Assembly: GCA_039111635.1 (NCBI GenBank)
Contig: JBCAQO010000010.1
Span: 1,984,001-2,048,000 of the forward strand
Reading direction: 5' to 3'
Source of the DNA: Heterobasidion occidentale
Lineage: Eukaryota; Basidiomycota; Agaricomycetes; Russulales; Bondarzewiaceae
Length of the DNA stretch: 64,000 nucleotides
A program made the translations under genes and the position numbers. Positions 1 to 12,678 of the stretch are shown here, one piece after another (the stretch's first letter is position 1; every line of letters begins with the position of its first letter). The notes below the pieces were generated by a model. That model did not search any database. It saw nothing but the letters and a program-made list of their open reading frames with translations, and was not told the origin of the DNA.

Positions 1-36
1 CCGGAGGGGATGCTGCCGCCCGAGTGGGGTGTATAG
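1..36 (+). CDS. possible C-terminus of a gene entering from the left
   Basis: The window opens in a frame that reads PEGMLPPEWGV and stops at TAG (34-36). It is too short to identify. It could equally be chance, since a microsatellite follows directly. Confidence 0.15.
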   Translation, partial: PEGMLPPEWGV

Positions 37-49
37 CTGTGTGTAAGTT

Positions 50-51
50 TT

Positions 52-83
<32 letters not shown>

Positions 84-86
84 TTT
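50..86. repeat. (TTTC)n microsatellite
   Basis: An uninterrupted run of CTTT units ends in poly-T. A short tandem of AGTTCGA units follows at about 102-120. No coding signal overlaps it convincingly. Confidence 0.9.
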
Positions 87-864
87 TGTCGTTTGGCCGC
101 AAGTTCGAAGTTCGAAGTTCGTGCGCGCGTGTATGTGTGTGTGTTGCTGTAGTGCCGTATTGTCGTCGCCTTCGTTCTGTTGTGCTATATCACGCTGTAG
201 CTCGAAGGTCTGCGCTCTGTTATTGTGGGGTCGTCCAAAGTAGGTCTATTGTTGAGGAAGTTTCCTCTTCTCTATCTCAGAGGGCTCCCCTCTGTCCCTC
301 AAGAGAGAGAATGTGATGGGGTGTGGAAAGACCTTGACAAGCAGGGTGAGGCAATGGAATCCGACGCCAACAAACCTAGGCTAGGCTAGGAACCGTGATT
401 GACTCGGGTCGACCAGACCACTGGCCAGCGGTCGGTCGGGTAAGTGACAGTCAACTTGAAGCAGAATTTTTTTCACCGCTACACCAGCTCCCCACGGGCC
501 AGGAATATGAGACATCCGGCCGCTGCAAGCAAGTATACGAGTACACCGCGGCATCTTTGCGCATCTTACAGTCGTAAGATGACCTTGCATTGTTTTCATC
601 TTGACGCTCTCCATTGCTCCAAGTAAGTTCTGTCGTTGCTACGGCCCTCCGGGCACTATTTTGTACCATTTGGCCTTGACTGGTGACTGCGAGAATATAT
701 GTATGGTGTTCACATGTCACATCCGGCGGATCCAAGGCTCTGTACTGAAGTCCCTTTCACCAATCGATTGCCCTTCACTTGCGAGTTACATCTTCTTAGG
801 TGCGTGTTTTATTTGGCATCCTCTAATAAGCAACCCGTTAAAGCCCACACCTTTCTCAGTGACC
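87..864. other. intergenic, no gene seen
   Basis: Only short open frames without codon bias or recognisable motifs are present on either strand. This is presumably the upstream region of the phosphatase gene that starts at 865. Confidence 0.5.
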
Positions 865-1345
865 ATGAGCAGCGAATGGTACCGGTGGGCGCAAGTGACG
901 AAGTACGTGCCCAGCGGGCACAAGCTCTATCGCCGGCATCGACGTCAGCCAGAAATTTACTCCGACCGCCGTGGAGTTCCTCACAGACAAAGGCGTCGAC
1001 AGCGTCATCAGCTTCAACCAATGCTCATATACCGACGACGAGAAGAAGTTGTTGGCGGATGCGAAGATCAGCTACCTCCACCTCCCTGTCGTCGATTTCA
1101 CCGCCCCTACTCTCGAGCAGCTAGAGAGCGCCATCGCGTTTCTCAACGACCCGGCGCAGAAATCCACGCTGGTCCATTGCGGTTACGGGCATGGAAGGAG
1201 TGGGGCCGGCGTGACAGGTCTCCAGTTGGACGCCACGAGGGGAGAGAACCCTCCTGTGGCCGAGTGGAAGACTGTGAACCATGTCGAATACCCGACGCAG
1301 ATAGCTGTGCTCAGAACGCTCAAAGACAAGCTCAAGGAGTCCTGA
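865..1345 (+). CDS. dual-specificity-type protein phosphatase, small
   Basis: This is a small Cys-dependent phosphatase of the PTP/DSP superfamily. The P-loop HCGYGHGRSG fits HCX5R, with Cys as nucleophile and Arg binding phosphate. A likely general-acid Asp lies upstream in LPVVDFTAP. The start ATG at 865 (MSSEWYRWAQ) and the body from about 932 (IDVSQKFTPTAVEFL) are in different frames. Either there is a one-base excess near 929-931, which gives a natural LYAGIDVSQKF join, or a 45-nt GTACGT...CAG intron lies at about 903-948, which also restores frame. The stop is TGA at 1343. The protein has about 155 residues and no membrane segment, so it is probably cytosolic. The substrate is unknown. 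It converges on STE24 downstream. Confidence 0.7.
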
Positions 1346-1775
1346 GACGGGTCAGTGTCGTTTGCGTACCGTTCCCGCTTCACTTACTCCACACAAACAG
1401 TTTCAATGATGAAGGTAAAATTTCACGCAAGTATTCGTGTCAATTCTTCGCGTTGATGATGCATAGATTTCCTGCTTATCGGCAGTACTGAATGACCCAC
1501 GCACCCTGATATTCGATAGATTGTCTTCTATGAAAGGTGTGCCGAGGTGCCAAGGTAACTTGTTGAATGGCTCACCCAGGTACTAGTATATAGCACGTCT
1601 CTTAGGTTGTTCTGTACATACCGTGGTGTACACCGGTAAAATATTTGTGTTCATCGATTAATCGTCCGGATGCGGCTTTGATGCGATAGCAGCCTACTTG
1701 CGATGCAAGATATCTCTTTCATGCTCTCAACTACGCACACCTCCATTATTCCATCTCGCGAGGCGCGTGAGCGAA
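1346..1775. other. 3' intergenic region between convergent genes
   Basis: This stretch separates the convergent 3' ends of the phosphatase and STE24. I see no further coding or RNA signal. Confidence 0.5.
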
Positions 1776-3592
1776 TCACAGTTCCTTCCTCTTCTCGGCC
1801 TCGTCGCTGACGACCGCCCCTCCAAACGCCTCCAGGGCCTTCAAGCGCTCCGTCAGCGTCGGGTGCGAGTGGTGGTACGCCGAATACAGCCAGTCGACCC
1901 AACGGTCGACAGGTTCTCCACGTGCAGCGCGACCAGCGCGCGGCCGAGGCGCGCGCCCATGTCCGCCATGTCATCCGACTTGAGCTGCGTGCGGAGCTCG
2001 CACGCGAAGCGGTCCGCCTGGTATTCGAACCGCCGGGAGACGGCGTTGAGGGCCATGCTAACGACCGCCTCGAGCGGAGTGAGGACCATCTGCGAGCGGA
2101 TGGGGTGAGACACGGTGCAGAGAGAGAGTGGGAAGGAATACTCGCCTGGAAAAGGAGGAAGGCGATGATCGGGGGCGGGTTGGCAGCGACGTCGGCTGGG
2201 AAACCGAATGAGCGGAGGAGAGGCGGCGCGTGGAGGAAGGCGGGGAATAGAGCGAGGATGGAGAAAATGTGTATTTGGGAGATCAAGAGGAGCTTCGTGG
2301 GGTGGTAGTAGAACCAATGGCCGAGTTCGTGTGCTGCAAAGTAATGAGACGATGGGATAAGGCGCAAGGGATGGACCATGAACTCACCGAGGACAGCCTC
2401 CACCTCTTCAGCCTTGGACTGTTTGATGAGGGTGTCGAAAATGACGATGTGTTTACTCTGAATTTGCTCTACAATTTCAGAAGGCGTCATGCTTTCTAAA
2501 TCAGGATGCGCACCCAAGGCAGACCGAAGAAGTACGCATTGCTATGTGAACTACGCTTCGAGCCGTCGATTTCGTAGAGGTGTTTGAGAGGAAACTTCAG
2601 CTTGCTCGCGAGGCCCTCAATGCGGTTACGGAGGTCGCCCTCAGCAAGCGGAGAGAGTTTGTTGAAAAGAGGCTGGATGATGGTCGGGTAGATGATGACC
2701 ATGAGAAGTTGGAAACCAAGCCTTTACACAAGGTGGGAGTCAAAATGAACATAAGTTCGAGGGCCTTTCGAATCGAAGGCGATCGTAAAAACGTACAGAA
2801 GTGCCATGAGCCAAGGAACAAAGCGATCACCAGCCCATTCGAAGATGTATAGAAATGCGGCCAGCAAGGGTGCACCGAGGACGAATCCGATTGCCCAACC
2901 TTTGAGCATATCGGCGACATACAAACCTGGAGTGGTCTTGTTGAAGCCGTGTTTTTCTTCGAGGACGAACGTCTGGTAAAGGCCCAGCGGCAGGGTAGGA
3001 ATCATCGACGTCAAGGTCAAAACAACCACGAAGACGATGGATTGGGAAATCTATATTGAACGGCACGCTTTCGTGAGCAAATCAATCCGGTGTATTGATC
3101 CATTCTCTCAAAGCCAGAGCACACCCTTGTACCTGAAAGATCGCATGAATAGAAATGACTGACCTGGTATTCAGGCCCGTATCCAAACTTTTGTATTGCC
3201 TGCCCAGCGAAACTCCACGCCCAAGGATAATACAAGGCGGATTGGATCTGAACAGTGTCCAGTATTTGCCTATACAGACCGGCAAACAGAGAGAACTTTG
3301 CTTTATCCTTTCCATATTCTTGAGATTTCTCGAAGACCCCAGGCTTGAAATGATCAGCGAGGAGGGCTGGTGGTGAAGGCTTCGAATACAGAGGGTATTG
3401 GCGCAAGCTTGATTTTTTGATCAGGTCATACAGTCATAGGAAGACAAGTAAGATGGCGCACAGAAGATATGATTCGAAGAGACAGATGCCCCAACTCGAT
3501 AATTGTACATAGAACTTCCAGTCAATAGGATCAACTGCTACAAATGCCAGATGACGCTGCAGCGTCGCAAGCTGCGCGTGGAGAAATTCCAT
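1776..3592 (-). CDS. STE24: CAAX prenyl protease 1 (STE24/ZMPSTE24 family, M48A)
   Basis: This is an integral ER/nuclear-envelope zinc metalloprotease. It removes the -AAX tripeptide from prenylated CAAX proteins such as mating pheromone precursors. Seven exons join as 3592-3462, 3407-3164, 3050-2797, 2721-2514, 2457-2388, 2333-2146 and 2089-1776. The start gives MEFLHAQLATLQRHL. Recognisable blocks are ESYLLLRQYPLYSK, FVLEEKHGFNKTT, NAYFFGLPWSKHIVIFDTL, the zinc motif HELGHW spanning the exon 5/6 junction, the third ligand in FEYQADRFA, and the terminal WLYSAYHHSHPTL. Intron 6 (2145-2090) has a GC donor (CAG|GCGAGT). The exon sum is 1409 nt, one short of a multiple of three. The missing base falls at about 1898-1903, where NLSTV should continue into WVDWLYSAYHH. 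With that base the protein is about 469 residues, normal for the family. Confidence 0.93.
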
Positions 3593-4003
3593 CCTTTTGT
3601 CCTAGAGTCTTAAATTCGTTAGATTTCGCTGTCTGTGAGTGCTCGATATGTCAGAGTGACGAGGACGACGGAGGCGGGACAAGAAACCGTGAAGGCGCCT
3701 GCGAGCCACAGGCGACGTGTCCGCATCACGTGACTGAGGCGAGCTGAAACTGTTCCCACGATGCGGCACTGTCCGGCACTGTCCGCTCCACCAAAGAGGA
3801 AAGCGACGATTGGTCCGCAGGACTCCGAATCTCCGCTCGAAATTACGCTCGGAAATTACGGAGGATATCGTTGGTCGCCTTCGTCACTGTGAGCGACGTC
3901 GACGACGCACCCGAATTTCTGCGCTTGACGTCGCACGGCTTTTCATTTCAAAGCCGCAACTTACACATATTCTGTACTCTCGCTTTCTTGCTGGACCGAG
4001 GAG
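3593..4003. promoter_or_regulatory. divergent promoter region of STE24 and complex I 75-kDa gene
   Basis: About 410 bp separate the two start codons, so both promoters must lie here. A CACGTG E-box occurs at 3727-3732 within ATCACGTGACT, the core recognised by bHLH factors of the Cbf1 type. No TATA box is obvious. Confidence 0.6.
3727..3732. promoter_or_regulatory. CACGTG E-box
   Basis: The palindromic core CACGTG is embedded in RTCACRTG-like context, the form seen at respiratory genes regulated by Cbf1-like factors. Function here is inferred from position only. Confidence 0.4.
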
Positions 4004-6758
4004 ATGCTGAGGCTAGTCGCGTCAGCTTCACGGCCTGCGTCGAAGGGGCGCCTGGTTCAAGTTGTATGTTCAGGTTGTAAGGGTGTGTAACTTTGACATT
4101 ACTACTACTTGATTTGTATTCTCATGCGGAAATCTTCAAGGGGGCCAAAGGACCTTCGCGTCCACATCGGCGCGTCCCGCAGACATCACTTTGACCGTTG
4201 ATGGCAAAGAGGTTACCGTTCCTCAGGGTATGTATGACCCAGGTGTCTCTGCCTTCAATGTGCTGCCTCTGAGTCTCCGCTCCTAGGATCGGCACTCATT
4301 CAGGCGTGCGAGGCTGCTGGTGCAACAATACCACGGTATGTGTGATTTATTGCACCGCCTCCAGAAGAAAGCGAACTGACCGTCTATCAGGTTTTGCTAT
4401 CATGATAGGCTTGCCATCGCGGGCAATTGTCGGTAAGTTACGACACTCCAATGGTGATGGGATGTGTCTTAAGTGTGTGGATCAGTATGTGCTTGGTTGA
4501 GGTTGAACGATCACCAAAGCCTGTCGCGTCATGGTAAGTCGGTACCAAATGTCACTAAAACGATATATTCAGCTTGTGCCCAGCGCGATGCCTGCTATGC
4601 CTGGATCCAAAGTCTTCACAAATACTCCTCTCGTTCATGAGGCTCGGTAGGTTTGCTTTAGTCTTTCGCTGTCGCCCCTACTTAGACTGTCTCCAGCGAA
4701 GGTGTTATGGAATTCCTCTTGTCCAACCACCCCCTAGACTGCCCAATCTGTGATCAGGGTGGCGAATGTGATCTTCAAGATCAGTCAATGCGTTACGGTT
4801 CAGATCGTTCCCGCTTCCATGAAATTACCGGTAAACGCGCTGTCGAGAACAAGGATCTGGGACCTCTCGTGAAAACTTCGATGAACAGGTGTATCCAGTG
4901 CACACGTTGTGTTCGATTTGCGAACGAGGTTGCCGGCGTCGAGGAGCTCGGCACGACCGGTCGTGGAAACGACTTGCAGATTGGCATGTACGTCGAGAAG
5001 ACCATGGACTCGGAACTTTCCGGAAACATTGTCGACCTCTGCCCTGTTGGTGCCCTGACGAGCAAGCCATACGCATTCCATGCACGACCATGGGAGCTCA
5101 AGAACACCGAATCCATCGACGTTCTTGACGCTGTTGGCTCCAATATCCGCGTTGATTCTCGCGGGGTCCAAGTCATGCGGATACAGCCCCGCACAAACGA
5201 CGACGTCAACGAAGAGTGGATCAGTGACAAGACTCGTTATGCCTACGATGGTCTCAAGTTCCAGCGGTTAACCACTCCCCTCATCAAGGAGGGTGACCGG
5301 TTTGTTCCAGCAACATGGGAAGACGCACTGTCTGCCATTCGTGATGGACTAGCGAAATCGGGTGCGAAGGGCGACGAGATTCAGGCTGTTGCTGGTCACC
5401 TGGCGGATACGGAGTCGCTCGTAGCGCTGAAGGATCTTGTCAACCGTCTTGGTTCTGATAACACTGCTCTAGATCAAGTTGGAGGATATGCACCTCCTGT
5501 GGCCGGTGTCGACGTTCGATCCAACTACCTATTCAACGCGACTATTCCGGGTGTAGAGGAGGCAGATGCCATCTTGCTCATTGGGACGAACCCTCGACAC
5601 GAGGCGGCAGTTCTCAATTCCCGCATACGCAAGTCATGGTTGCATACTGGTCTCGAGGTTGGCTTTATCGGTGAACGCGCGGACACGACCTATGGGTATG
5701 ACTACCTCGGACCAGATGTGAAAGCTCTCGCAGATTTCATCGCCGGCAAGGGAGAGTTTGCGAAGAAATTCCAAACAGCGAAGAAGCCTCTCATCATCGT
5801 TGGCAGCGCGATTTCAGAGCACCCAGACGGTCCTGCAGTGTACAATGGATTGGCCAAGTATGTCGAGAAGAACAAGTCGACTCTGTTGACTCCCGAGTGG
5901 AATGGTCTTTCGATCTTGCAACGAGTAAGCTTTGTCTTCTGTCGTGTTCTCTGCTGCAGACTGAACTCAACTTGTGGGGTGCTAGGTCGCTTCTCGGTCT
6001 GCAGCATACGATATCGGCTTCGTCCCGTCGAAGAAGGCTACCGCCACTACCCCCAAGTTCGTCTACCTCCTGAACGCCGACGAGGTTGAACCCAAGTCGA
6101 TCCCGAAGGACGCATTCGTCGTGTATCAAGGTCACCATGGAGACCTTGGTGCTCAGCTTGCCGATGTCTGCCTGCCCGCTGTTGCCTACACCGAGAAATC
6201 CATGACTTGGATCAACACAGAAGGTCGTGCTCAACTCGGTCGTGCTGCTGTTCCCGCTCCTGGTGCCTCGCGTGAGGATTGGAAGATCCTTCGGTATGTA
6301 CTGATTGACTCGATCTCCATCACTTCTCGCGCTACAAACGGGGACACGAAACTCACACCTATGTCATAGGGCTCTTTCCGAAGTCCTCGATAACCCTCTG
6401 CCGTACGACGACGTCCTTAGCTTGCGTGACCGCATGTGGGAGATCTCGCCAACACTAGTACGCTATGATACTACCGAGCCCACTTCTGTCGATGTCGCAC
6501 TTGCGGGCCTGAAAACATTGTCGGCACGTACGGGTTTGGCCAAGATTTCTGGGAAGCCTTTCCAGAAACCCATTGCCAACTTCTACCAGACAGATCCTAT
6601 CTCAAGAGCGTGAGTAGTAATGCTGCTCGATTCCACCAATTGTGGCTGATGGTATGCACAGGTCCGTCACGATGGCGCAATGCACACGCTCCTTTGTCAA
6701 GGGAGAGGTCTACGGGTTCTCGCAGTCGGAGAAGGCTGCAGAGGCTGCGTTTGCATGA
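4004..6758 (+). CDS. NDUFS1: NADH:ubiquinone oxidoreductase 75-kDa subunit (NDUFS1 / NuoG)
   Basis: This is the peripheral-arm subunit of mitochondrial complex I that carries FeS clusters and passes electrons from the flavin towards ubiquinone. Ten exons splice cleanly: 4004-4076, 4141-4227, 4287-4335, 4391-4432, 4486-4533, 4584-4646, 4697-5924, 5986-6293, 6370-6609 and 6662-6758. The sum is 2235 nt, 744 residues. The N-terminus ([18 protein letters not shown]...[10 protein letters not shown]) is a basic, Ser/Ala-rich mitochondrial presequence. Cluster ligands are visible in [42 protein letters not shown] and [14 protein letters not shown]. The molybdopterin-oxidoreductase-like C-terminal half follows. 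Exon 1 is the least certain; a GTAAGG donor at 4077 was chosen because it keeps phase. The frame is otherwise unbroken. Confidence 0.95.
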
Positions 6759-7110
6759 AAACATCTGGGCTAGAGTGTACATGTACTGGACGAAGGGTCG
6801 ACCATAATAAAACGAGCTTTCATCACTTGCTTTCTCTTTGTTCAGCTGTTGTTTCGACTGATATACTCTGATAGCCTATTGGTGATGCCATGGTCGTGCT
6901 CCAGAGCAGAACGCGGCTCAGGGCCAAATGAATCCGAGTCTACGCATCAAGATGGCAAACACTGCGTCTTATCGACTTCGATATACTCGGTACGTATGCG
7001 ACGTGTAAAAAATAAAGTAAGCACAAACTAAATTACTCTAAATCATGTTTCCAATGTCCACCTCCCTATTTAATAGTTCGTCAACTTTTCGGATGCCATC
7101 GTACACTTCT
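6759..7110. other. 3' intergenic region between convergent genes
   Basis: AT-rich DNA lies between the complex I gene and the ABC transporter 3' end. An AATAAA occurs near 7011-7016 on the + strand. No gene is seen. Confidence 0.5.
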
Positions 7111-10100
7111 CTACTTGCGAGACAGGAGACTCTTTAGGGACCCAATCAGGCTGCCCCTGCGAATACGGAAGAACCATGTCAATCCATAGATTGCCATGAT
7201 CTGTGGAGTAATAAAACAGTCAAGCAGTGCGCACGGGTACAAAAAACAATGGGAGCTCACGTTGAACACAAGGTACGCCCACATGAGGCCGAAGTTCCTC
7301 CAGCGCTCGGAGTAGAAGATGTTGAAGCTACACTGAGGAACTGGTCGGTCGTGCGGGCAGAGCAGTAATTGCAGACGTCCGTCGCATCCGGGTTGGTGGT
7401 GTAGCCTCCCACTGTCGAAATATACGAGCTCAAGTATTGCCCGCAAGTTTGGCCGGATGGTGGAGGCATGTGGACGAATTCCTTATCGGCACAGTTGATC
7501 TCGTGGCCACCAAGTGCTGCTCAACATTGTTAGCGAACACCCGATGCGAAGAGAGGATGTCGAACGAACCTTGACCGAGAAGACCTCCGATGAGATAAGA
7601 GTAGGGAGAGACACGGTACATCCACTGCCACCATCCGAGCTGTCTGAAAGGCTGAAGGACACCATTACTGAAACAGGCTATTTTGAGTCTGACGATCCGA
7701 CCGAGAAAGGAAAAGAAGCTCACAATGTGATCACGAAGGAGAACAGGAAACTGAAAAGCAACGCCGCGATCTCGGAGCTGGGAGACATCGCAGCGACGGC
7801 TTGTGAAATCGTCGAGTAGTACATGGGGAAGACGATGCCGAGCATGAGATAGGTGTATCCCCCGCGGTCGGTAGGGAAGCCGACTGTCCAGTACCAAACC
7901 AAGAAGTAGAGCGAAGAACCGACGATGTTCAGGGGAAGCTCGCCCAATATTTGGGAGGTGACGAGGGCGGTCCAGCTGTACATGCGGCTTGGACGTTCAC
8001 GGTTCTCGTACACGGTGCGGGTGTCAATGAAGGGAACCATGATCTGGTTGGCAAGTGGTGCACTGAGGATGGTACTCATGTAGATAGCCTGCAGGACTTT
8101 CGATCAGTGTCTGTGGACGCGAAGAGAGAAATGACGCACGAAAAGCTTGTTCTGAGTTCCCTGAATAGAGTCCTTTGCCTTGTAGAAAGTGAACCCGATA
8201 AACAAGCCTCCCACAAGGTTCAACATGAGCTTGGCCATGAGATAGGTCGGGTCGCGCCAATGCCGCTCCATATCACGCTTCAAGAGGGTGACCGTCTGAT
8301 ATCCCCAGCTAGTAGAGAATTCGGAGTGCAATGTGGTCTCAACAGGCGGCCGTTGACGGCCCTCGGCGAGAATCTGGTCGATTTCGCTTTGGACTACGCG
8401 CGCCTCATCTGAGTTCTTCCATGCGTCGTGCCAGTCGATTGTACTGCTCGCAGTTGCACCAGCACCGATAACGTCCAAAATGTACTCCGCACTGCGCCAA
8501 GGTGATCAGGATGTATGACGCAACCGATGACGTCAAAAAGCTTACGGGTTCGCATCGTCAGAGCAGTGGTAGCCACCTTTGTCCTCGAAATAGCGCAACA
8601 GGGTGGTCGAGTTGGGACCAATGTCTCCGAAGTAAACAGTCTGGCCGCCCTTACGAAGCAGAAGCAACCGATCGAAAACCTGGAAGAGCTCCGCGGAGGG
8701 CTGATGAATACTGAAGACAAGACGCACTGTCAGATGAGAAATGCTGTGAGGGTGACGAATTGCGCTTACGTGCAAAGAATAGCCTGTCCGTGGTCAGCCA
8801 GGCTGCGCAAGAAGGTGATGATGGCCCAAGCGCTCTGTGAATCAAGACCGGAAGTAGGCTCATCCAAGAACAGAAGTAGAGTAGGCTGAATCGGTTCACC
8901 GCAAAGTAAATCAAGTGGCGTCGCAAGTAACGATAAGTGATGCTTACCTTCGCAGCAAGCTCAACGCCGATGGTAGTACGCTTTTTGTGCTCGACGCCGA
9001 GCGATCCGACGACCGCGTCAGCGAATTCTTCGAGACCGCACATTTTGAGAACCGTTTCGACACTGAAAGAAAGTTGAGATCATGATTGTCGCTAGGGCGG
9101 AACGCCACCGAAACTTACTATGCTTCTTTTTCCTCCAGTGGCACAGATGGGGGCTGCCTCAACTTAGCTGAGAACAGCAGCGCCTCGCGGACCGTGGTAG
9201 TCGGAAGGTGAGTGTCCATTTGTTGACAGTATCCACTGTAGCATATCGAGTCAATTGATGGGTATCGAGCTCAAATCGAACATTACTCACGTCTGCGCTT
9301 GGAAATCAGCCGGAAGGGGATGTCCACTGACAAGTCTGTCCCCGGTGACAACACCCATTGACACCCGCTCAGCAAGCACGTTCAACAGGGTCGTCTGCAT
9401 ATAGAATTGACCAGTCAGGACAAAATCCGCAGCGCGCTAGTAAAAGCGATGACTGACCTTGCCAGCGCCGGACTCGCCCATCAAGGCAGTCAGCTTCCCA
9501 GGCGCAACGAATCCGGAAACGTCGTCCAAGAGCTTGCGCGTCTGCCCACCGCCGACAGGCACATTGTATTCCAAATGCTGCCACGTGAAGACATTCTTCA
9601 TCGCTGGCGCGACTTCCAGCGCCTGTTCAGCGATAGCTGAGTCACTCGACTGGCTGGGAGGCATCGCGGCAGGGGCACCGCCCTTCTCCTCGTCGGAGCC
9701 TGATTTCGATTGCGCAACAGCCGGCTTGGTCCCGCGCTTGAACAGCATGGCAGACGTTTCACTCGACATGTTCGTGTTGCGCTCGGTGAAGTAGAGCAGG
9801 AGACCCGTGAAAAATACGCCGAATGCACAGACGATGCCAAAGTTCTGATAGAAATGATTGAGACACATTCGAGTTGGCGGAATGTTTGAGCGAGACTTAC
9901 CCGCCAAGTGTTGCTGAATGAGTAGCCATAAGACGCCGCGACGAAAGCGTTACCATCGACGGTGCTTTGGCCAGCAACCGAACTGACAGTTGTGCAGACC
10001 TGGTTCTGAATCTGGACATTTTCATAACCAGAACCACTGGGCACGAGCGAGGCGCAAGTGCCGTTCAACGTGTGGAACTCGTTCGTTACGATGCCTTCGA

Positions 10101-12678
10101 AACCGTATCGCAGCGGCTATTGTGATATCATGAATGAGCATCCTGTAAAACAGAAAATGATAGGAAACCCACATTGACATAGGTAATCCATCTGAGGGCA
10201 CCAATCATGGACGGTTTCGGGATGGTATAGCCGGTGTAAAGGACGAGACCAAGGAGCAGGATACCAGCGACAGACTGCGCAGGTGCAGGCGTGCTGAACG
10301 CAGCGGCTACGGCACGGAACCAAGATTTCATCGTCAAAGCCATAGCGAACACAAATACGAAGAAGGTGCTGGTTGAAGATCGTTAGAAAGTCCGCTGATC
10401 GTGCCGCAAGATAAAGACTCACAAGAATTGTCCTGCCGATTGCTGAAGGCCAACCAAGAAGTAAAGAATGACACAGAAAAGGATGAGTGATATGAATGTG
10501 ATAGGGATGTCGACAAGCGTCAAGGCGGCGGCTTCGACGAAGGGGTGGTACATCGCAGCCTTGTAGTGTTTGATCACAATAGGACGTTGGGCGAACAGAG
10601 CGGGAATCTCAGCCATTGACGAGAGAGCGGCGAACAATAACGCGCTGTGGAATAGTTAGAAAAACCCAACGGTAGACAAGCGAACGAGGCGAGTGCGCAC
10701 AAGAACAGAACACCTCCACGAGAGAAATAAGCGGCGGTTGACTGAGGAGAATTATAGAACACGGTTCCGACGATGATTGCCTGCAGGATGAACGTGCTAC
10801 ACGTCGCCCAAGAAGCGAGTGAGCATCACATATTAGAGTAGACCAAGGGAATACACATACGCAACCTGAATGACTTCTTTCGCCATGCTGCCCCGTAAGA
10901 TCTGCAACCGCCTGAGCATGACCGCGCGGGCCTGCATGAAGATGGAGATCGTGTACGGGCTCTTCTTCGTCTGCGTCTTCGCGTGCTCCGCGCGGGCACT
11001 CTGCTTATACGCGATTGCACGGTCGGGCTTGCCGACAAACTCGGCTTGATACGCGTCCATGTCGTCGCGGTTGTCCTGACCTGCACGCGACTCCAGGAAG
11101 CGCTGCGCGAACTCGGCCGCCGTGCGTGGCACACGGCTTTCGAACCCAGGGCGAGGTGTGCGACCCAGCGGGTCAGTCACTAGTAGACGCGAACATCAGC
11201 GTCGAACACAAATGAAGAGACATGACGGAGGGCCTTACCAGCGACGAGGAAGTCTGCCGTGGTCTGCCGGTGGGCAGGCTCGTACCCGAGGTCGATGAAG
11301 TACTGTCGCGCCCTGTCGGCGCGGCCAAAGTATGCCATCTTACCCTGGTAGATCACACAGACCTTGTCAAAGTGCTCGTAGAGCGACTCGCCGGCCTGGT
11401 AGATAGAGACTATTGTGGACAGACGCGCAACGTCGGTAGCGATCCGAAGAGCGCGCACGAACTCAAGAGCAGTTGAGGCATCGAGACCACGGGTAGAGCT
11501 GGTGAGGGTAATGAGATGAATTTAAATACACGGAAGAAACAAAACCACATACTTGTCCCAAGAGCCAATGAGCGAGCGCAGGGCGAGCGCCTCACCAATG
11601 GACACACGCTTCTTCTCTCCTCCCGAAACACCGCGAAGAGAAGCGTCGCCAACAGGGGTCTTCTTTACATGCCGAAGACCGAAGATGGTCTGAATGACCT
11701 CCGTAATTTGCTCAACGTACGAATTACGGGACTTCCCATCGAGCCGATTCTGCGGTGCGCGGGTCTTTGCAGCGAACTGGAGCGTGTCGTTGACCGTCAT
11801 CATGGGGAAGTGCACGTCGTCCTCAGGACAGTAGATAACATCGCCGCGGTAGCGGTCGGCGATCTCCTCCGGAGTAAACGAGTCGTAGTGGACATCGCCC
11901 TCGACAGCGTGATACTCGTGCCGCTGATTAGCGAGGGTCTTGAGCAGCGTACTGCATCCGGAGCCAGGGCTTCCAAGGACGACTGGTGTGGCAGGTCAGA
12001 CATAAATAAAAGGGGTTGAAGAACAGACGTACGCAGCATCTCCCCTGGACGGACGACGCCTTCGAACCCGCTGAGAATATCACGCAGCGGAGGGTTACGA
12101 ATGTTGTTCAGGCTCTCCAGCATGACCTTCGGATTGAATGTCGAGCCGAATGTAGGTTGGAAACTCGCCGCCGACCCAAGACCGACGACCCTGAGATCCT
12201 TGAAAAGCACGCCCAGCTCGCGTGATTGAATATTCGACTGCTCCTTCCTGTGCAGGAAGACGGATCTCAGACACCACCAAAAGTAATGAAAAAAAAGTTC
12301 TTACTTCTTGACCACGGCTCTCAGCGTCTTCTCAAAGTCAAAAGGACCATCGCCAACGGCAATCGTGATCTCCGAGCTCGCATCAGATAGTTGCTTGCCT
12401 GAGCCAGACTCTGCGATGGCGTGGTCCCTGGCGGTGTTTGTCGACAGGCGGCTCATTGTGCGGCGCAACTCGTCGACGCCCTGCGGGTCGAAGTAGTCGA
12501 TGCTGACATGAGAGGCGTTCGAGTGAGCGCGCTGCCGTGCCGGCCTGCGAGCGACGGGCGGGGAACTGGGGCGGGGGGAGCTGTGGTGGCTATGCTCTTC
12601 TGCCACTGGTGAAGACGGGAACTGAGGGGCGTCCCGCTCATCCTCTTGGATCTGGTCTAAATGAGACGGGTCGGTCAT
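7111..12678 (-). CDS. pleiotropic drug resistance ABC transporter (ABCG/PDR, full size)
   Basis: This is a plasma-membrane efflux pump of the fungal PDR type with layout (NBD-TMD)x2, about 1,490 residues in 20 exons. The start ATG at 12678 gives [16 protein letters not shown], followed by a Ser/Pro-rich cytosolic tail. NBD1 has the PDR-typical degenerate Walker [10 protein letters not shown] (Cys for Lys), signature [11 protein letters not shown] and [15 protein letters not shown]1 contains [22 protein letters not shown]2 has the canonical Walker A GESGAGKTTLL, the PDR variant signature [14 protein letters not shown] and [20 protein letters not shown]2 includes [17 protein letters not shown] and ends with a basic tail ([13 protein letters not shown]). 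All introns preserve phase. The one break is at about 7327-7335, where DQFLSV should run into [14 protein letters not shown] and one base is missing. The P450 gene upstream is on the same strand. Confidence 0.93.

Noticed and set aside
4793..5230. Long antisense open frames across the complex I gene
   Set aside because: They mirror the codon pattern of the conserved plus-strand exon and have no motifs of their own.
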